From NCBI RefSeq assembly GCF_000716605.1, contig NZ_JNXE01000084.1:1-8402 (forward strand): a DNA stretch of 8,402 nt. Direction: 5' to 3'. The stretch is from Streptomyces sp. NRRL F-525 (lineage in GTDB: Bacteria; Actinomycetota; Actinomycetes; Streptomycetales; Streptomycetaceae). The notes under the pieces are model-generated. The model saw only the letters and a list, made by a program, of their open reading frames with translations, searched no databases and was not told where the DNA came from. Of the stretch, positions 6,910-8,402 are shown piece by piece. Position 1 is the first letter of the stretch. The number at the start of each line of letters is the position of its first letter. Both the position numbers and the translations under genes were made by a program.

Positions 6910-8279
6910 ACGGCCTCCGCCGTCCCACCCTGGCTCCGGCCCCGGAAGTCGGCCGCGTATCGCTCGACGAACGCGCACATCGCGACGACCGTGTTCCGCA
7001 ACTCCGAGAACAACACCCGCTCGTTGGGCGCGTGCAGATTGCACATGCTGTCCTGCGCGCCGAAGAGCAGCACCTCGGCGTCGGGCGCGGCCCGCGCGAG
7101 CCCGTTGACCAGCGGGATCGAACCCCCGGTCGCGACATACGACGGCTCGGCGCCCCAGGCTTCCTCCAGCGCGGCGAGAGCGGCACGGTAGGCGGGCCCG
7201 CCGGTCGCGGCCTCGTAACCGGGGCCGGTGTCACCCGGGGTGACGGTGAGCGAAACACCATAGGGCGTAAGAGAGTTGAGGTGATCGACAAGCCGCGCCC
7301 GCGCCTCACGCGGGTCCTGTCGCGGATGAAACCGAAGGTTGAGCTTGGCCCGCGCGTACGGCACGACCGCCGAGGCCGCGTGATCGACGCTCGGCGCGTC
7401 CAGCCCGACGACGGTGATCGCCGGCCCGCTCCAGAGCCGCTCCCCGAGACTCCCGCCACCGATGAGCGGAACCCCGTCGCACACGCCCGCCAACTCGCGG
7501 AACTCCTCCTCCGTGTACGTCGCCCCGCCCCACTCCTCCCGCCGCAACCCCTCCACGGCCACATCGCCGTGCACGTCGTGCAACGTGGCCAGAGCCTTGA
7601 CCAACACAAGCAGCGCATCGGGAACAGCACCACCGAACTCCCCACTGTGACGCGGCTCTTGGAGAGTCCGAACCTCTACGACCACCTCGGCCGCCCCGCG
7701 TAGTCCGGTGGTCAGGGTCGGGGTGCCGGGGCGGAGATTGCCGAGATCGGCGATGACCATGGCATCGCAGGCGAAGCGCTCGGCGTCGGTCGGCGGGTAG
7801 GTGTCGAAGGGGCTGCCGTACTCCTCCTGTCCCTCGAACACGATCTTCACGCCGACCGGCGGCCGCCCCTCGTACGCCCGCAGCATCCCGAGATGCGCGA
7901 TCACGTTCGACTTGTCGTCCGCGACACCGCGCGCCCGCAACCCGCCCTCCACGGCGGTCGGCTGGAAGGGCGGCGAGTGCCACAACTCCTCGTCCCCGGG
8001 CGGCTGGACGTCGTAGTGCGAGTAGAGGAGGACGGTCGGGGCGTCGGGGTCCGGCGGCGGAATCTCCGCGAAGATCACCGGCGCGGTGTCGGGCAGTTCG
8101 ATCCGCTCGATGCGCTCGACCCCGGCCCCGCGCAACAACTCGACGAGCAGGTCATGCGCCTCCCCTACCGACTCGCCCGGAAACCCCGGAAACACCAGGG
8201 AGGGAATCGCGGCCAGCCGCACGAGGTCGGCCCGGAGCCCGCCCATCAACGCGTCGACCTTCGCTGCCCTGTCCTCCAC
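6906..8279 (-). CDS. M20-family metallopeptidase (dipeptidase, carnosinase-like)
   Basis: A 457-aa cytoplasmic di-zinc peptidase of family M20, closest in layout to the CNDP/carnosinase-type dipeptidases. Metal ligands are visible: His88 and Asp90 next to it (YSHYDVQP), bridging Asp121 (GVADDKSN), Glu153 following the catalytic base Glu152 (FEGQEEYGS), Asp178 (VIADLG) and His416 (NLHAPNE). His211 in RHSGEFGG corresponds to the dimer-contributed His of this group, at the start of the lid domain (about 190-310). It should hydrolyse dipeptides or similar N-acyl amino acids. GTG at 8279 is chosen because GAGGGG (8291-8286) lies 6 nt upstream and the first helix is complete; the frame stays open upstream, but I see no better start before the adapter. 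It is the first visible gene of an operon with the YfcC carrier (4-bp overlap) and udgB. The exact substrate cannot be read from sequence. Confidence 0.94.
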   Translation of the reverse strand: MEDRAAKVDALMGGLRADLVRLAAIPSLVFPGFPGESVGEAHDLLVELLRGAGVERIERIELPDTAPVIFAEIPPPDPDAPTVLLYSHYDVQPPGDEELWHSPPFQPTAVEGGLRARGVADDKSNVIAHLGMLRAYEGRPPVGVKIVFEGQEEYGSPFDTYPPTDAERFACDAMVIADLGNLRPGTPTLTTGLRGAAEVVVEVRTLQEPRHSGEFGGAVPDALLVLVKALATLHDVHGDVAVEGLRREEWGGATYTEEEFRELAGVCDGVPLIGGGSLGERLWSGPAITVVGLDAPSVDHAASAVVPYARAKLNLRFHPRQDPREARARLVDHLNSLTPYGVSLTVTPGDTGPGYEAATGGPAYRAALAALEEAWGAEPSYVATGGSIPLVNGLARAAPDAEVLLFGAQDSMCNLHAPNERVLFSELRNTVVAMCAFVERYAADFRGRSQGGTAEAV

Positions 8280-8365
8280 GCCCGACCCCTCGTCTCTACC
8301 CCGGCTACGCCCGCTACGACCTCGGGAAACAGCCTCTGCGGTACGGGGTGGGGGTGCATCCGGGG

Positions 8366-8402
8366 CTGTCTCTTATACACATCTCCGAGCCCACGAGACT
8401 AG
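8366..8402 (+). other. Nextera adapter left on the contig end (not genomic)
   Basis: CTGTCTCTTATACACATCT (8366-8384) is the reverse complement of the 19-bp Tn5 mosaic end used in Nextera libraries. It is followed directly by CCGAGCCCACGAGAC (8385-8399), the reverse complement of the Nextera read 2/i7 adapter. The last three bases, TAG, would be the beginning of the sample index. The match is exact. This is untrimmed library sequence, not a transposon in the organism. Any reading frame ending in LLYTSPSPRD here comes from the adapter. Confidence 0.98.

Noticed and set aside
5326..7191. A 621-codon open frame on the plus strand opposite the YfcC carrier and part of udgB
   Set aside because: Its translation is a long run of Asp, Glu, Arg, His and Gly with no domain, as expected from the antisense of a hydrophobic membrane protein in GC-rich DNA; the minus-strand genes have clear family motifs.
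8280..8365. A promoter or operator upstream of the M20 peptidase
   Set aside because: Apart from the ribosome site GAGGGG I see no convincing -35/-10 pair or palindrome in the 86 bp left before the adapter.
8366..8384. A transposon end at the right edge
   Set aside because: The mosaic end is followed exactly by the Nextera i7-side adapter, so it is library sequence and not an insertion in the genome.

Overview
The base composition (very GC-rich), the strong preference for G or C at third codon positions, GTG starts and the gene families present all point to an actinomycete, most likely Streptomyces or a close relative. This looks like an ordinary chromosomal contig. Its right end is not genomic: the last 37 bases (8366-8402) are Nextera transposase/sequencing adapter. 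Its left end cuts a gene close to its 3' end in a very G-rich stretch.

Layout. Positions 1-2356 hold a two-gene operon on the minus strand: an NCS1-family permease (2187-715), then an Asp/Glu/hydantoin racemase-superfamily enzyme (709-1, cut at the edge). Divergent from it on the plus strand is a GntR/FCD repressor (2357-3025). The 169-bp divergent spacer carries a perfect 16-bp palindrome that looks like the operator. The repressor is followed after 15 bp by a gene for a Tat-exported protein with a LamG-like domain and a papain-like (NlpC/P60 or CHAP type) cysteine hydrolase domain (3041-4507). A 149-bp convergent spacer follows; it contains a short stretch with coding-like statistics on the minus strand, probably a gene fossil. 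The rest of the window is a minus-strand operon, read right to left: M20 metallopeptidase (8279-6906), YfcC/DcuC-type carrier (6909-5383, overlapping the peptidase stop as ATGA) and family 5 uracil-DNA glycosylase UdgB (5349-4657).

How the genes may work together. The permease and racemase-like enzyme suggest uptake and processing of a hydantoin-, allantoin- or related N-heterocyclic compound, switched by the GntR/FCD protein in response to a small organic acid or pathway intermediate. The racemase-like enzyme has Gly where two-cysteine racemases have their first catalytic Cys, so its reaction should not be assumed. The peptidase and YfcC carrier form a translationally coupled pair, suggesting cleavage of a dipeptide-like or N-acyl substrate linked to transport of it or its products. 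UdgB appears to ride at the end of that operon.

I found no mobile element, CRISPR array, tRNA or rRNA, and no clear new defence or biosynthetic system. The observations most worth following are the missing cysteine of the racemase homologue, the LamG-cysteine hydrolase fusion beside a metabolic repressor, the operator palindrome, the fossil reading frame, and the adapter at the right end.
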